This document shows, piece after piece, positions 18,539 to 29,845 of a stretch of 64,000 nucleotides of DNA. The notes beneath the pieces were generated by a model, which was given only the letters and a program-made list of their open reading frames with translations, did no database searches and was not told the origin of the DNA. This stretch comes from Heliocidaris erythrogramma (lineage: Eukaryota > Echinodermata > Echinoidea > Camarodonta > Echinometridae): positions 18,359,725 through 18,423,724 of the forward strand of contig CM046866.1 of NCBI GenBank assembly GCA_025617745.1, in the 5' to 3' direction. The position numbers and the translations under genes are program-made. Each line of letters begins with the position of its first letter. Position 1 is the first letter of the stretch.

Positions 18539-19385
18539 CTTCTTTTTCTGCTCTCCTTCCTGTTATTCTTCTTCTCATCCTCCTCCTTCTTCTTCTTCTT
18601 CTCTCCTTCTTTTTCTCCTTCTTCTTCTTCTTTTTCTCCTTCTTCTTCTTCTTCTTCTTCTCCTCCTCCTTCTTCTTCTTCTTTTTCTTCTTCTTCTTCT
18701 CCTTCTCCTCCCTTTCTTTCTTTCTTTCGTTCTTCTAAATTCCACTATATCTTTATGTGCAATAGAAGAAATTAACCATATTTATGCGAGGTTATACCCA
18801 GTATGTACAAATATGAATCCTATTTAGCTCTGCTAATACTTGCCATTTAAAGAACCTCAGAAAACTAATCTGATTAATGATTAATATACATTTTTCGCAC
18901 ACTTTTCATCATCACTGTCACCATCATCATCATAATCATTAACATCAACATCATTATGATCAACAACAAAATCATCATCATCACCATATCCACCCTCGTT
19001 ATCGCCATCAACATCTTCGATATCACCATCTCCATCGTCCACATTATTGTCAACAGTCATCGCCATTATCAAGTATGTAAATATCATTGTCATCAGTATC
19101 TCTATCATTATCATCACAGTCATCACCACCATCCTCCACCTCATCATCATTATCATCATCATCATCATCATCTTCATCATCCTCATCATCCTCATCTTCA
19201 CAGTCATAATCATCATCAAAATCATCATAATCATCGTCCACCTCATCACCATCATCACCAATATTATTACCACCACCACCATCATCAACATCATCATCAT
19301 CATCATCATCATCATCAACATCATCATCATCATCACCATCATCATATTCATCATCATCATCACCATCATCTTCATCATCATCATT
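18539..19385. repeat. Monomer 1: TTC block and TCA block
   Basis: A polypyrimidine block (18539-18737) of TTC, CTCC and CTTT units is followed by a spacer and a (TCA)n-rich block (18901-19385). Long His, Ile, Met or Asp runs in its frames are products of the microsatellite. Confidence 0.9.
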
Positions 19386-19931
19386 TTTTAAAGTAGGCCT
19401 ACAATAGGCTAAAACTAACAATAACCTTTCCATTCTCAATTTGCATCTTGTAAGCAACAATCACAGAATTGGCATGATCACACTATTATTGACCAGCATT
19501 ATTACTATGGACTTTTTCGTCCTTCTCATTACGATATTTGATTTGACCTACTTGAGCCGAAAATCGGTGTATCAGACTTGTAGGAATCAAGCCATATTGA
19601 TTAGATTTATATGTTTCTAGAAAGTGATTCTTTTTTATCCGCTTTATAAGTCTTTCACTTTATTTTGTTGGCACAAAACTACGAACAAATAATGCAATCT
19701 ACAAATGGATTATTTTGAATGAAAAAATAAAAAGTTTTGTTTTATTTGGTGTTGATATGTTTCCTTTAAGAAATACAATCACAATAAAAGGTGTTGTTTG
19801 TTGTATACTGTAGTTTAAGTCTCATTATTTACCGAAGAAATTAGTAGTTTTCTTTGTCTGTTTTGTGTGATATCGTTAAAAGCTGCCCCTAAAAGAAAGT
19901 GTTTTTTTTTTCTTTTTTTGCTGTTGTAAAA

Positions 19932-20035
19932 TTGGACTCGATGTCGGTAAACTCTAAGGCAAGTCCATTGTCGCCCACTTCGACGGCTTCTGCGTCTACA
20001 GAAGACGCGGTAGAGAGAAAGCTATTGCCTGTTAT
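19932..20035 (-). pseudogene. Short module related to the array gene's C-terminal half
   Basis: On the minus strand this piece reads ASSVDAEAVEVGDNGLALEF then TDIES, parallel to residues 107-131 of the array protein (AASSVDEAALEV, DDGL, ETTYIES). It lies about 270 bp beyond the stop of the coding exon, on the same strand. Equivalent copies start near 23105, 26279, 35827, 39382, 42902, 46452, 49973, 53522 and 58759. An AG acceptor-like AACAG precedes it, but without a pyrimidine tract. It may be a remnant of an ancient exon or gene duplication, or an alternative exon. Confidence 0.5.
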
Positions 20036-20197
20036 TTTTTTTGTTGTTGCTAAATTGCAGGCAAAGTTAGATAGACACCCCCCCCCCCCCCCCCCATTCA
20101 GAATTTATTAGCGAAGCCCTTGAATCCAATTATTTTTGTTTAATATTTACATAAATATATACATATTTACAAGAAGAATTTTTGTTCATTGTACAAT

Positions 20198-20704
20198 TTA
20201 ATCCCCTCTGCTCAACCACTTCCTCATTTTCGCTGTCAGTTTTTGTGGTATCAGTCTAAAATGAGCTTTGAGGTGGGCAAGAGAGGCAGCTTTGTAGCCT
20301 TTGGCGGACTTGGACTCGATGTAAGTTGTCTCTGAGACAAGTCCATCGTCGATCACTTCGAGGGCTGCTTCGTCTACAGAAGACGCGGCAGAAAAGTCAT
20401 GGATGACTTGTGTAATTTCTGCCGCGTGATCAGACGCTGGTCCCAGGTCAAGACGCTGACGTCTTGTGGCCATTCGATGTGCCCGTCTCTGCCTCTGAGC
20501 TGACATTTCGAAGTTTTGGTCAGCTGGAACAGAAGCACTGCTGGACGGGACAAGTTGGGCCATATCGATGGCGGTGTTGATTTCAGCTCCGTGGTCGACT
20601 ACCGATCCGAGAGCAAGTCGTTGACGGCGACCGTTCATCCGTCTTGCCCGGCGATGTCTCTGACCTGACATTTCAATGTCTGTAAGAGTTGTCATCATCA
20701 TCAT
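20198..20704 (-). CDS. Array gene copy 1: uncharacterised Arg-rich protein, 168 aa
   Basis: Function unknown. The model is a two-exon gene: TATAAA (21295-21300), a short untranslated exon, donor GTGAGT (first base 21247), an intron to the acceptor TTTAAACAG, and the coding exon whose first ATG follows the acceptor by one base. AATAAA sits at 20104-20109, then a G-run (minus strand). The protein has two Arg-rich repeats, around residues 11-46 and 66-102, each opening with EMS(G/A)Q and ending in a DH.AEI motif, then a Ser/Ala/Glu stretch and a basic tail ending KMRKWLSR. No signal peptide or membrane segment is evident. This copy is the most divergent on the left side: Leu7, Ala94, Thr98, Ile118, Gln154 and Gly167 differ from the consensus. 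Confidence 0.55.
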   Translation of the reverse strand: MMMMTTLTDIEMSGQRHRRARRMNGRRQRLALGSVVDHGAEINTAIDMAQLVPSSSASVPADQNFEMSAQRQRRAHRMATRRQRLDLGPASDHAAEITQVIHDFSAASSVDEAALEVIDDGLVSETTYIESKSAKGYKAASLAHLKAHFRLIPQKLTAKMRKWLSRGD

Positions 20705-21294
20705 GCTGTTTAAAAAATAAAATGAAAGTATAAATAAACTACCCAATTTGCTTCCAATTACATATCTATTTTGTTTCACTGTTAATGCCTCAAATACATT
20801 TCGTTTTACATAATAACAGGAGAAGCATCGAATGATTGTAACGGTGGATAAGTCTCAGTCAAGAGATATATCTAGACCGAATTTTATTTCCCAGGTAAAA
20901 CCATCCTTTCTATATTAATTTGATCAAATGACCAACTTATCGCACATCAGAGGTAATCTGACATTAATTTTGTGGCATTTACAATGCAAGGCCCTGTTTT
21001 TTACCCAATACTCGACAAGTATGTAGTTCATCAGCATTGTATCTTATGAATCTATAATTCTATTCAACATATCCAATATGATCTAAAAAGGATTAATATT
21101 TTGGGGAGTAAATGCAGTATTATGCCTATTCTATAATCAGAGACATGCATTGTGTGAGTGTGTGCCACTTGTAATTATAATTTGGCCTACTCGGAAAATT
21201 GTTTGATGGTTGAATTATTTATTTTTGTCATATATTTGTAAACTCACCTTAAAAAGCAGATTGTATGTAATGGTAAAAAACAAAAGAGTAAGAA

Positions 21295-21300
21295 TTTATA
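21295..21300 (-). promoter_or_regulatory. TATA box of array gene copy 1
   Basis: CTATAAATTC on the minus strand lies about 47 bp upstream of the GTGAGT donor, and a CCAAT box (ATTGG on the minus strand, near 21462) lies about 160 bp further upstream. Both are kept at the same spacing in all ten copies: TATA at 24467, 27636, 37194, 40754, 44265, 47822, 51335, 54895 and 60127. Function is inferred from position only. Confidence 0.5.
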
Positions 21301-21754
21301 GCAAAATAATTGCTCAAATTCGCTTTCGGAAACTCGGAAGAAGATACAATACGTATTTTCCAGAGCACGATAAATCAGAAAGTGGAGGGTTTGTTGTGGT
21401 TATGATCTTGGTAATGTGCGCGGTTTCCAAGGAAAAAGACGTGACGCAGCTAAACTTTCAACCAATCAGCGACGGAAATTTTGATCACATGTCCGTGACG
21501 AAACAATGCATTCGCGTAAAAGCGTGACAATATTCATGATATTGTTACGTTGTTTTTGCGCACAACAGGCAAAGGGCGCGGCAAACACAAATATATAGTA
21601 TACTTATGATGAGGTGTCTTTTTCTTCTTCTTCTTTTGTGGACAATAGGGTTTTGGGCAGAGGCGGCGATTCCGAGGAACGGGGGAAGTGAGATAAAGGG
21701 GAGGGGACGTATCCGAAATAAAAAAATAATAAGGAGAGGTATACACAAACCTCA

Positions 21755-22343
21755 TTCTTCTCCTTCTTCTTCTTCTTCTCCTTCTTCGTTTTCTTCGTTT
21801 TCTTCTTCTTTTTCTTCTCCTTCTTTTTGTTCTTCTTGTTCGTCTTCTCTCCTTCTTTTTCTCATTCTTTTTCTTCTCTCCTTCTTTTTCTTCTTCTTCT
21901 CCTTCTTCTTATTCTTCTTTTTGTATTTCTTGTTCGTCTTCTCTCCTTCTTTTTCTCATTCTTTTCTGACCCACAAACTACAAGCTTGTATTTTTAGTGG
22001 GCCTCTCTTTTCTTTCATATGTTATTTTCCATTGTATTTTGAACATTCTAAACGAAATTTGTTGTACTTTTTGTGTACTTCGTAATTGACATAAAGAATT
22101 TTTTGTATTATTTGTAAGTGTTATTGTTGGAAATAAAATGATTTGAATTGAATTGAATTGAACATCATTGTCAATAGTCATTGCCATTATCAAGATTATA
22201 AATATCATTGTCATCAGCATCTCTATCATTATCATTATCATTATCATCATCCACATCATCATCATAATCAGCACCACCACCACCATCCTCCACCTGATCA
22301 TCATTATCATCATCATCTTCATCATCCTCATCATCACAGCCAT

Positions 22344-22374
<31 letters not shown>

Positions 22375-22555
22375 GACATCATCATCGTCCACCACCTCAT
22401 CATCATCATCATCATCACCACCACCATCCTCCACCTGATCATCATTATCATCATCATCTTCATCATCCTCATCACAGTCATCATCATCATCATCATCACC
22501 ATCATCATATTCATCATCATCATCACCATCATCTTCATCATCATCATCATCATTT
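21755..22555. repeat. Monomer 2: TTC block and TCA block
   Basis: The TTC block (21755-21966) is followed at once by a foreign LINE-like 3' end (21968-22162), then the TCA block (about 22163-22555). The first half of the usual TCA region is missing here. Confidence 0.85.
21968..22162 (+). mobile_element. 3' end of another non-LTR retrotransposon (fragment, monomer 2)
   Basis: The fragment starts with GACCCACAAACTACAAGCTT and ends in AATAAAATGATTTGAATTGA followed by a short (TTGAA)n tail. AATAAA next to a short tandem tail is how many CR1/L2-type LINEs end; the family is not assigned. It is absent from monomer 1 and monomers 4-10. Confidence 0.5.
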
Positions 22556-23369
22556 TCTAAAGTAGGCCTACAATAGGCTAAAACTAACAATAACCTTTCC
22601 ATTCTCAATTTGCATCTTGTAAGCAACAATTACAGAATTGGCATGATCACAATATTATTGACCAGCATTATTACTATTGACTATTCGTCCTTCTCATTAC
22701 GATCATTGCTTTGGCCTACTTGAGCCGAAAATCGGTAAATCAGACTTGTAGGAATCAAGCCATATTGATTAGATTTATATTTTTCTAGAAAGTGATTCTT
22801 TTTTCATCCGCTTTATAAGTCTTTCACTTTATTTTGTTGGCACAAACTACAAACAAATAATGCAATCTACAAATGGATTATTTTGAATGAAAAAAAATAA
22901 AAGTGTTGTTTTATTTGGTGTTGATATGTTTCCTTTAAGAAATACAATCACAATAAAAGGTGTTGTTTTTTGTATACTGTAGTTTAAGTCTCATTGTTTA
23001 CCGAAGCAATTAGTAGTTTTCTTTGTATGTTTTGTGTGATATCTTTAAAAGCTGCGCCTAAAAGAAAAGTTTTTTTTTTGTTTTTTTTTGTTGTTGTTGT
23101 GATGTTGAACTCAATGTCGGTTAACTCTAAGGAAAGTCCATTGCCGCCCACTTCGACGGCTACTGCGTTTACAGAAGACGCGATACAGAGAAAGCTATTG
23201 CCTGTTATTTTTTTTTTGTTTTTTTTTGCTAAATTGTAGGCAAAGTTGGATAGACAACCCCCCCCCCCTTCAGAATTTATTAGCGAAGAACTTGAATCCA
23301 TTTACCTTTGTTTAATATTTACATAAATATATACATATTTACAAGAAGAACTTTTGTTCATTGTACAAT

Positions 23370-23876
23370 TTAGTCTCGCCTGCTCAACCACTTCCTCATT
23401 TTCGCTGTCAGTTTTCGTGGTATCAGTCTAAAATGAGCTTTGAGGTGGGCAAGAGAGGCAGCTCTGTAGCCTTTGGCGGACTTGGACTCGATGTAAGTTG
23501 TCTCTGAGACAAGTCCATCGTCGACCACTTCGAGGGCTGCTTCGTCTACAGAAGACGCTGCAGAAAAGTCATGGATGACTTGTGCAATTTCTGCCACGTG
23601 ATCAGACGCTGGTCCCAGGTCAAGACGCTGACGTCTTGTGGCCATTCGATGTGCCCGTCTCTGCCTCTGAGCTGACATTTCGAAGTTTTGGTCAGCTGGA
23701 ACAGAAGCACTGCTGGACGGGACAAGTTGGGCCATATCGATGGCGGTGTTGATTTCAGCTCCGTGGTCGACTACCGATCCGAGAGCAAGTCGTTGACGGC
23801 GACCGTTCATCCGTCTTGCCCGGCGATGTCTCTGACCTGACATTTCAATGTCTGTAGGAGTTGTCATCATCATCAT
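23370..23876 (-). CDS. Array gene copy 2: Arg-rich protein, 168 aa
   Basis: The same two-exon model as copy 1: TATA 24467-24472, donor first base 24419, acceptor directly before the ATG at 23876. It differs from the consensus at Met4 and Arg138. The frame is open. Function is unknown. Confidence 0.55.
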   Translation of the reverse strand: MMMMTTPTDIEMSGQRHRRARRMNGRRQRLALGSVVDHGAEINTAIDMAQLVPSSSASVPADQNFEMSAQRQRRAHRMATRRQRLDLGPASDHVAEIAQVIHDFSAASSVDEAALEVVDDGLVSETTYIESKSAKGYRAASLAHLKAHFRLIPRKLTAKMRKWLSRRD

Positions 23877-24927
23877 GCTGTTTAAAAAATAAAATGAAAG
23901 TATAAATAAACTACCCAATTAGCTTCCAATTACATATCTATTTTGTTTCACTGTTAATGCCTCAAATACATTTCGTTTTACATAATAACAGGAGAAGCAT
24001 CGAATGATTGTAACGGTGAATAAGTCTCAGTCAAGAGATATATCTAGACCGAATTTTATTTCCCAGGTAAAACCATCCTTTCTATTTTAATTTGATCAAA
24101 TGACCAACTTATCGCACATCAGAGGTAATCTGACATTAATTTTGTGGCATTTACAATGCAAGGCCCTGTTTTTTACCCAATACTCGACAAGTATGTAGTT
24201 TATCAGCATTGTATGTTACGAATCTATAATTCTATTCAACATATCCAATATGATCTAAAAAGGATTAATATTTTGGGGAGTAAATGCAGTATTATGCCTA
24301 TTCTATAATCAGAGACATGCATTGTGTGAGTGTGTGCCACTTGTAATTATAATTTGGCCTACTCGGAAAATTGTTTGATGGTTGAATTATTTATTTTTGT
24401 CATATATTTGTAAACTCACCTTAAAAAGCAGATTGTATGTAATGGTAAAAAACAAAAGAGTAAGAATTTATAGCAAAATAATTGCTCAAATTCGCTTTCG
24501 GAAACTCGGAAGAAGATACAATACGTATTTTCCAGAGCACGATAAATCAGAAAGTGGAGGGTTTGTTGTGGTTATGATCTTGGTAATGTGCGCGGTTTCC
24601 AAGGAAAAAGACGTGACGCAGCTAAACTTTCAACCAATCAGCGACGGAAATTTTGATCACATGTCCGTGACGAAACAATGCATTCGCGTAAAAGCGTGAC
24701 AATATTCATGATATTGTTACGTTGTTTTTGCGCACAACAGGCAAAGGGCGCGGCAAACACAAATATATAGTATACTTATGATGAGGTGTCTTTTTCTTCT
24801 TCTTCTTTTGTGGACAATAGGGTTTTGGGCAGAGGCGGCGATTCCGAGGAACGGGGGAAGTGAGATAAAGGGGAGGGGGACGTATCCGAAATAAAAAAAT
24901 AATAAGGAGAGGTATACACAAACCTCA

Positions 24928-25516
24928 TTCTTCTCCTTCTTCTTCTTCTTCTCCTTCTTCGTTTTCTTCGTTTTCTTCTTCTTTTTCTTCTCCTTCTTTT
25001 TGTTCTTCTTGTTCGTCTTCTCTCCTTCTTTTTCTCATTCTTTTTCTTCTCTCCTTCTTTTTCTTCTTCTTCTCCTTCTTCTTATTCTTCTTTTTGTATT
25101 TCTTGTTCGTCTTCTCTCCTTCTTTTTCTCATTCTTTTCTGACCCACAAACTACAAGCTTGTATTTTTAGTGGGCCTCTCTTTTCTTTCATATGTTATTT
25201 TCCATTGTATTTTGAACATTCTAAACGAAATTTGTTGTACTTTTTGTGTACTTCGTAATTGACATAAAGAATTTTTTGTATTATTTGTAAGTGTTATTGT
25301 TGGAAATAAAATGATTTGAATTGAATTGAATTGAACATCATTGTCAATAGTCATTGCCATTATCAAGATTATAAATATCATTGTCATCAGCATCTCTATC
25401 ATTATCATTATCATTATCATCATCCACATCATCATCATAATCAGCACCACCACCACCATCCTCCACCTGATCATCATTATCATCATCATCTTCATCATCC
25501 TCATCATCACAGCCAT

Positions 25517-25547
<31 letters not shown>

Positions 25548-25728
25548 GACATCATCATCGTCCACCACCTCATCATCATCATCATCATCACCACCACCAT
25601 CCTCCACCTGATCATCATTATCATCATCATCTTCATCATCCTCATCACAGTCATCATCATCATCATCATCACCATCATCATATTCATCATCATCATCACC
25701 ATCATCTTCATCATCATCATCATCATTT
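24928..25728. repeat. Monomer 3: TTC block and TCA block
   Basis: Practically identical to the blocks of monomer 2, 3,173 bp further on, including the LINE-like fragment between TTC and TCA parts. Confidence 0.85.
25141..25335 (+). mobile_element. 3' end of another non-LTR retrotransposon (fragment, monomer 3)
   Basis: A copy of the fragment at 21968-22162, carried along by the tandem duplication of monomer 2/3 sequence rather than by a second insertion. Confidence 0.5.
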
Positions 25729-26541
25729 TCTAAAGTAGGCCTACAATAGGCTAAAACTAACAATAACCTTTCCATTCTCAATTTGCATCTTGTAAGCAAC
25801 AATTACAGAATTGGCATGATCACAATATTATTGACCAGCATTATTACTATTGACTATTCGTCCTTCTCATTACGATCATTGCTTTGGCCTACTTGAGCCG
25901 AAAATCGGTAAATCAGACTTGTAGGAATCAAGCCATATTGATTAGATTTATATTTTTCTAGAAAGTGATTCTTTTTTCATCCGCTTTATAAGTCTTTCAC
26001 TTTATTTTGTTGGCACAAACTACAAACAAATAATGCAATCTACAAATGGATTATTTTGAATGAAAAAAAATAAAAGTGTTGTTTTATTTGGTGTTGATAT
26101 GTTTCCTTTAAGAAATACAATCACAATAAAAGGTGTTGTTTTTTGTATACTGTAGTTTAAGTCTCATTGTTTACCGAAGCAATTAGTAGTTTTCTTTGTA
26201 TGTTTTGTGTGATATCTTTAAAAGCTGCGCCTAAAAGAAAAGTTTTTTTTTTGTTTTTTTTTTGTTGTTGTTGTGATGTTGAACTCAATGTCGGTTAACT
26301 CTAAGGAAAGTCCATTGCCGCCCACTTCGACGGCTACTGCGTTTACAGAAGACGCGATACAGAGAAAGCTATTGCCTGTTATTTTTTTTTTGTTTTTTTT
26401 TGCTAAATTGTAGGCAAAGTTGGATAGACAACCCCCCCCCTTCAGAATTTATTAGCGAAGAACTTGAATCCATTTACCTTTGTTTAATATTTACATAAAT
26501 ATATACATATTTACAAGAAGAACTTTTGTTCATTGTACAAT

Positions 26542-27048
26542 TTAGTCTCGCCTGCTCAACCACTTCCTCATTTTCGCTGTCAGTTTTCGTGGTATCAGTC
26601 TAAAATGAGCTTTGAGGTGGGCAAGAGAGGCAGCTCTGTAGCCTTTGGCGGACTTGGACTCGATGTAAGTTGTCTCTGAGACAAGTCCATCGTCGACCAC
26701 TTCGAGGGCTGCTTCGTCTACAGAAGACGCTGCAGAAAAGTCATGGATGACTTGTGCAATTTCTGCCACGTGATCAGACGCTGGTCCCAGGTCAAGACGC
26801 TGACGTCTTGTGGCCATTCGATGTGCCCGTCTCTGCCTCTGAGCTGACATTTCGAAGTTTTGGTCAGCTGGAACTGAAGCACTGCTGGACGGGACAAGTT
26901 GGGCCATATCGATGGCGGTGTTGATTTCAGCTCCGTGGTCGACTACCGATCCGAGAGCAAGTCGTTGACGGCGACCGTTCATCCGTCTTGCCCGGCGATG
27001 TCTCTGACCTGACATTTCAATGTCTGTAGGAGTTGTGATCATCATCAT
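26542..27048 (-). CDS. Array gene copy 3: Arg-rich protein, 168 aa
   Basis: Same model: TATA 27636-27641, donor first base 27588. The C-terminal part matches copy 2 (Arg138), while Ile4 and the upstream intron (acceptor CTGAACAG, TTTTCTTCAAATTACATG) match the right-hand copies, so the copy is chimeric. The frame is open. Confidence 0.55.
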   Translation of the reverse strand: MMMITTPTDIEMSGQRHRRARRMNGRRQRLALGSVVDHGAEINTAIDMAQLVPSSSASVPADQNFEMSAQRQRRAHRMATRRQRLDLGPASDHVAEIAQVIHDFSAASSVDEAALEVVDDGLVSETTYIESKSAKGYRAASLAHLKAHFRLIPRKLTAKMRKWLSRRD

Positions 27049-28097
27049 GCTGTTCAGGAAATAAAATGAAAGTATAAATAAACTACCCAATTTTCTTCAA
27101 ATTACATGTCTATTTTGTTCAATGTTAATGCCTCCAATACATTTCGTTTTACATAATAACAGGAGAAGCATCGAATAATTGTAACGGTGGATAAGTCTCA
27201 GTCATGGGATATAGACCGAATTTTATTTCCCAGGTAAAACCATTCTTTCTATTTTAATTTGATCAAATGACCAACTTGTCGCACATCAGAGGTAATCTGA
27301 CATTAATTTTGTGGCATTTACAATGCAAGGCCCTGTTTTTTTTACCCACTACTCGACAAGTATGTAGTTTATCAGCATTGTATCTGACGAATCTATAATT
27401 CTATTCAACATATCCAATATGATCTAAAAAGGATTAATATTTTGGGGAGTAAATGCAGTATTATGCCTATTCTATAATCAGAGACATGCATTGTGTGAGT
27501 GTGTGCCACTTGTAATTATAATTTGGCCTACTCGGAAAATTGTTTGATGGTTGAATTATTTATTTTTATTATATATTTGTAAACTCACCTTAAAAAGCAG
27601 ATTGTATGTAATGGTAAATACCAAAAGAGTAAGAATTTATAGCAAAATATTTGCTCAAATTCGCTTTCGGAAACTCGGAGGAAGATACAATACGTATAAT
27701 CCAGAGCACGATAAATCAGAAAGTGGAGGGTTTGTTGTGGTTATGATCTTGGTAATGTGCGCGGTTTCCAAGGAAAAAGACGTGACGCAGCTAAACTTTC
27801 AACCAATCAGCGACGGATATTTTGATCCCATGTCCGTGACGAAACAATGCATGCGCGTATACGCATGACAATATTCATGATATTGTTACGTTGTTTTTGG
27901 GCACAACAGGCAAAGGGCGCGGCAAACATAAATATATAGTATAATTATGATGAGGTGTCTTTTTCTTCTTCTTCTTTTGTGGACAATAGGGTTTTGGGCA
28001 GAGGCGGCGATTCCGAGGAACGGGGGAAGTCAGATAAAGCAGAGGGGGACATATCCAAAATTAAAAAAATAGGGAGAGACTGTATACAAAAACCCCA

Positions 28098-28140
28098 TTC
28101 TTCTTCTTCTTCTTCGTTTTCTTCGTTTTCTTCTTCTTCT
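28098..28140. repeat. Monomer 4: TTC block, part left of the LINE
   Basis: TTC repeats with GTTTTCTTC units, cut by the LINE. GTTTTCTTCTTCTT at 28125-28138 recurs at 34123-34136 after the LINE, where the block continues to about 34400. Confidence 0.85.
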
Positions 28141-28345
28141 TGCGGAAGGACGTGTGTCTAAGTTGCTCTAGACTTTTGTAAGTTTTTACCTTAATATCCT
28201 GTCGTTTTTACAGGTTTACTTTACTAAGTGTCTTTATACACATTTTTGCTGTAATACCAGATCAAGTCCACCTTTTGTTGGGTTTTTTTTCTGTGGTTTT
28301 TAAGCCTTTTCTTTTTACTTTGCTTAAGTTTTTTGTGAGGCCAAC
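28139..28345 (+). promoter_or_regulatory. 5' UTR of the full-length LINE
   Basis: About 207 bp from GCGGAAGGACGTGTG to the ORF1 start. LINE 5' UTRs normally hold an internal promoter; I see no specific element that proves this. Confidence 0.4.
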
Positions 28346-29833
28346 ATGGCCACCGGGGTCGAACAGGCCTCCCGGGACGAGCCGGGGACCAGTACGGCTC
28401 AGGTTTATGGCTCAGCCCCGGAGCCGTTCAAGTCTGTTAGGCGAAACAATGGAATTTCTTTCATTGCTGAGCAACATGTTCCCATTCGTGACTATGTTAA
28501 AGCGTTCGCACAAACCACACCTGCACAAAGTATTGTTTCTGCTTCTCGCATTAGTAACCAGCGGATTGCCATTTACCTCAATTCCAGAGATGCAGTCTTG
28601 CGTGCTGTAGACAATGGCATCACTTTCCAAAACTCATTCATTGAGGTCTCTCCACTTGTATTGCCAACAACAAGGCTAACAATGTCTAACGTTTATACGG
28701 AAATTCCGAATTCCGTTTTAGTGAAACAAATTTCTTCTTTCTGTAAAGTAGTTTCTCAAATTCGCCCTATTCCTGCTGGCTTTAAGGAAAAAGATTTTTC
28801 TCACATAATGTCTTTTCGTCGTCAGGTACAAGTTTTGATTAATCCTAATGTCACCCCTCCCGGTTACATTAATTTTACTCATCTAGGAATCAATTATCGT
28901 GTTTTTATTTCCACGGAGGCAGCTCGCTGCTTTATGTGCGGAGAAGTTGGCCATCTTAGTACAAACTGTAAAAAAAAGCCAGCTCAACAAGATGAGCCTA
29001 CAAACTCCACCCCCCATTTGGTGCAGAGCAAAGGAAAATCTGATCCACGTCATCCTTCCAAGCAGTCTAGATCTCTGACTAAAACCTCAAGTCGGGAGCA
29101 AACCCAAAATGTTATTCACCATGGTGATGCTCTTGCGCCCCCCTCTCCGCACCCCTCTCCGCAACCTAAGCCTTCGGCTGCAACTGTGCGAGAGACCCCA
29201 ATGGTTAGTAACCAGGATGCCGAGAGCAAACGGCCTTCTGAAGAACTTTTGCCTCCCTCAACCAAGGAGTCATCACAGACCCTTTCCCCTCATGCAGCCC
29301 CTGTTTGGGGCTCACCACCCGTCCCTTCGAGACTTTTCTCTGACGTTGTTGCTAAAAGGAAACAATCTACCATTCCTCTTTTAGAAGACTCCCCCAAACT
29401 TATGCAGCTTGTTTCAGATACCCCTTCACGGAAAATGATGAAAAAGGTTTCCTCCCCTGTATCATCAGAGCCCATTTCCCCTACCCCTGCCTCACACCGT
29501 ACATCACCTACATCATCAATTCCACCCTCCCCAGCCTCAACAACAGGTACTGCTGATACTGATGATGTTGTGTTAGAAGACACACAGTCCGATGATGACT
29601 CCTTGGATTGGGCCTCTTCTTTTCCGTCAAGTCAAGGACCCCTTTCAGAAAAAGAACTGATCAAATTCCTTAAAATAGTCAAAGCTCGGAAAAAACCTTT
29701 AGAGGTCGCTAGGAAATTTACTTCGAATATACCAGGACTTGTAAGACAATTGAGGCCCCTGCGTAAAAGTCCTCTTTTCACAAAGAGTACACAGCAGCGG
29801 ATCTTTAAATTGATTAAAAATCTTGATGTGTAA
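28346..29833 (+). CDS. LINE ORF1 protein with CCHC zinc knuckle
   Basis: A 495-residue nucleic-acid-binding protein expected to coat LINE RNA. It starts at ATG with AACATGG context. An N-terminal domain with RISNQRIAIYL (68-78) and SPLVLPTTRL (102-111) is shared with the third LINE at the window's right edge. A CX2CX4HX4C zinc knuckle (CFMCGEVGHLSTNC) lies at 195-208. A long Pro/Ser/Thr-rich, low-complexity region follows, and the C-terminal part is basic (VKARKKPLEVARKF). Only one knuckle is visible; many Tx1-type ORF1 proteins have more. The frame is fully open. Confidence 0.9.
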   Translation: MATGVEQASRDEPGTSTAQVYGSAPEPFKSVRRNNGISFIAEQHVPIRDYVKAFAQTTPAQSIVSASRISNQRIAIYLNSRDAVLRAVDNGITFQNSFIEVSPLVLPTTRLTMSNVYTEIPNSVLVKQISSFCKVVSQIRPIPAGFKEKDFSHIMSFRRQVQVLINPNVTPPGYINFTHLGINYRVFISTEAARCFMCGEVGHLSTNCKKKPAQQDEPTNSTPHLVQSKGKSDPRHPSKQSRSLTKTSSREQTQNVIHHGDALAPPSPHPSPQPKPSAATVRETPMVSNQDAESKRPSEELLPPSTKESSQTLSPHAAPVWGSPPVPSRLFSDVVAKRKQSTIPLLEDSPKLMQLVSDTPSRKMMKKVSSPVSSEPISPTPASHRTSPTSSIPPSPASTTGTADTDDVVLEDTQSDDDSLDWASSFPSSQGPLSEKELIKFLKIVKARKKPLEVARKFTSNIPGLVRQLRPLRKSPLFTKSTQQRIFKLIKNLDV

Positions 29834-29845
29834 TCCTTTCATTTT

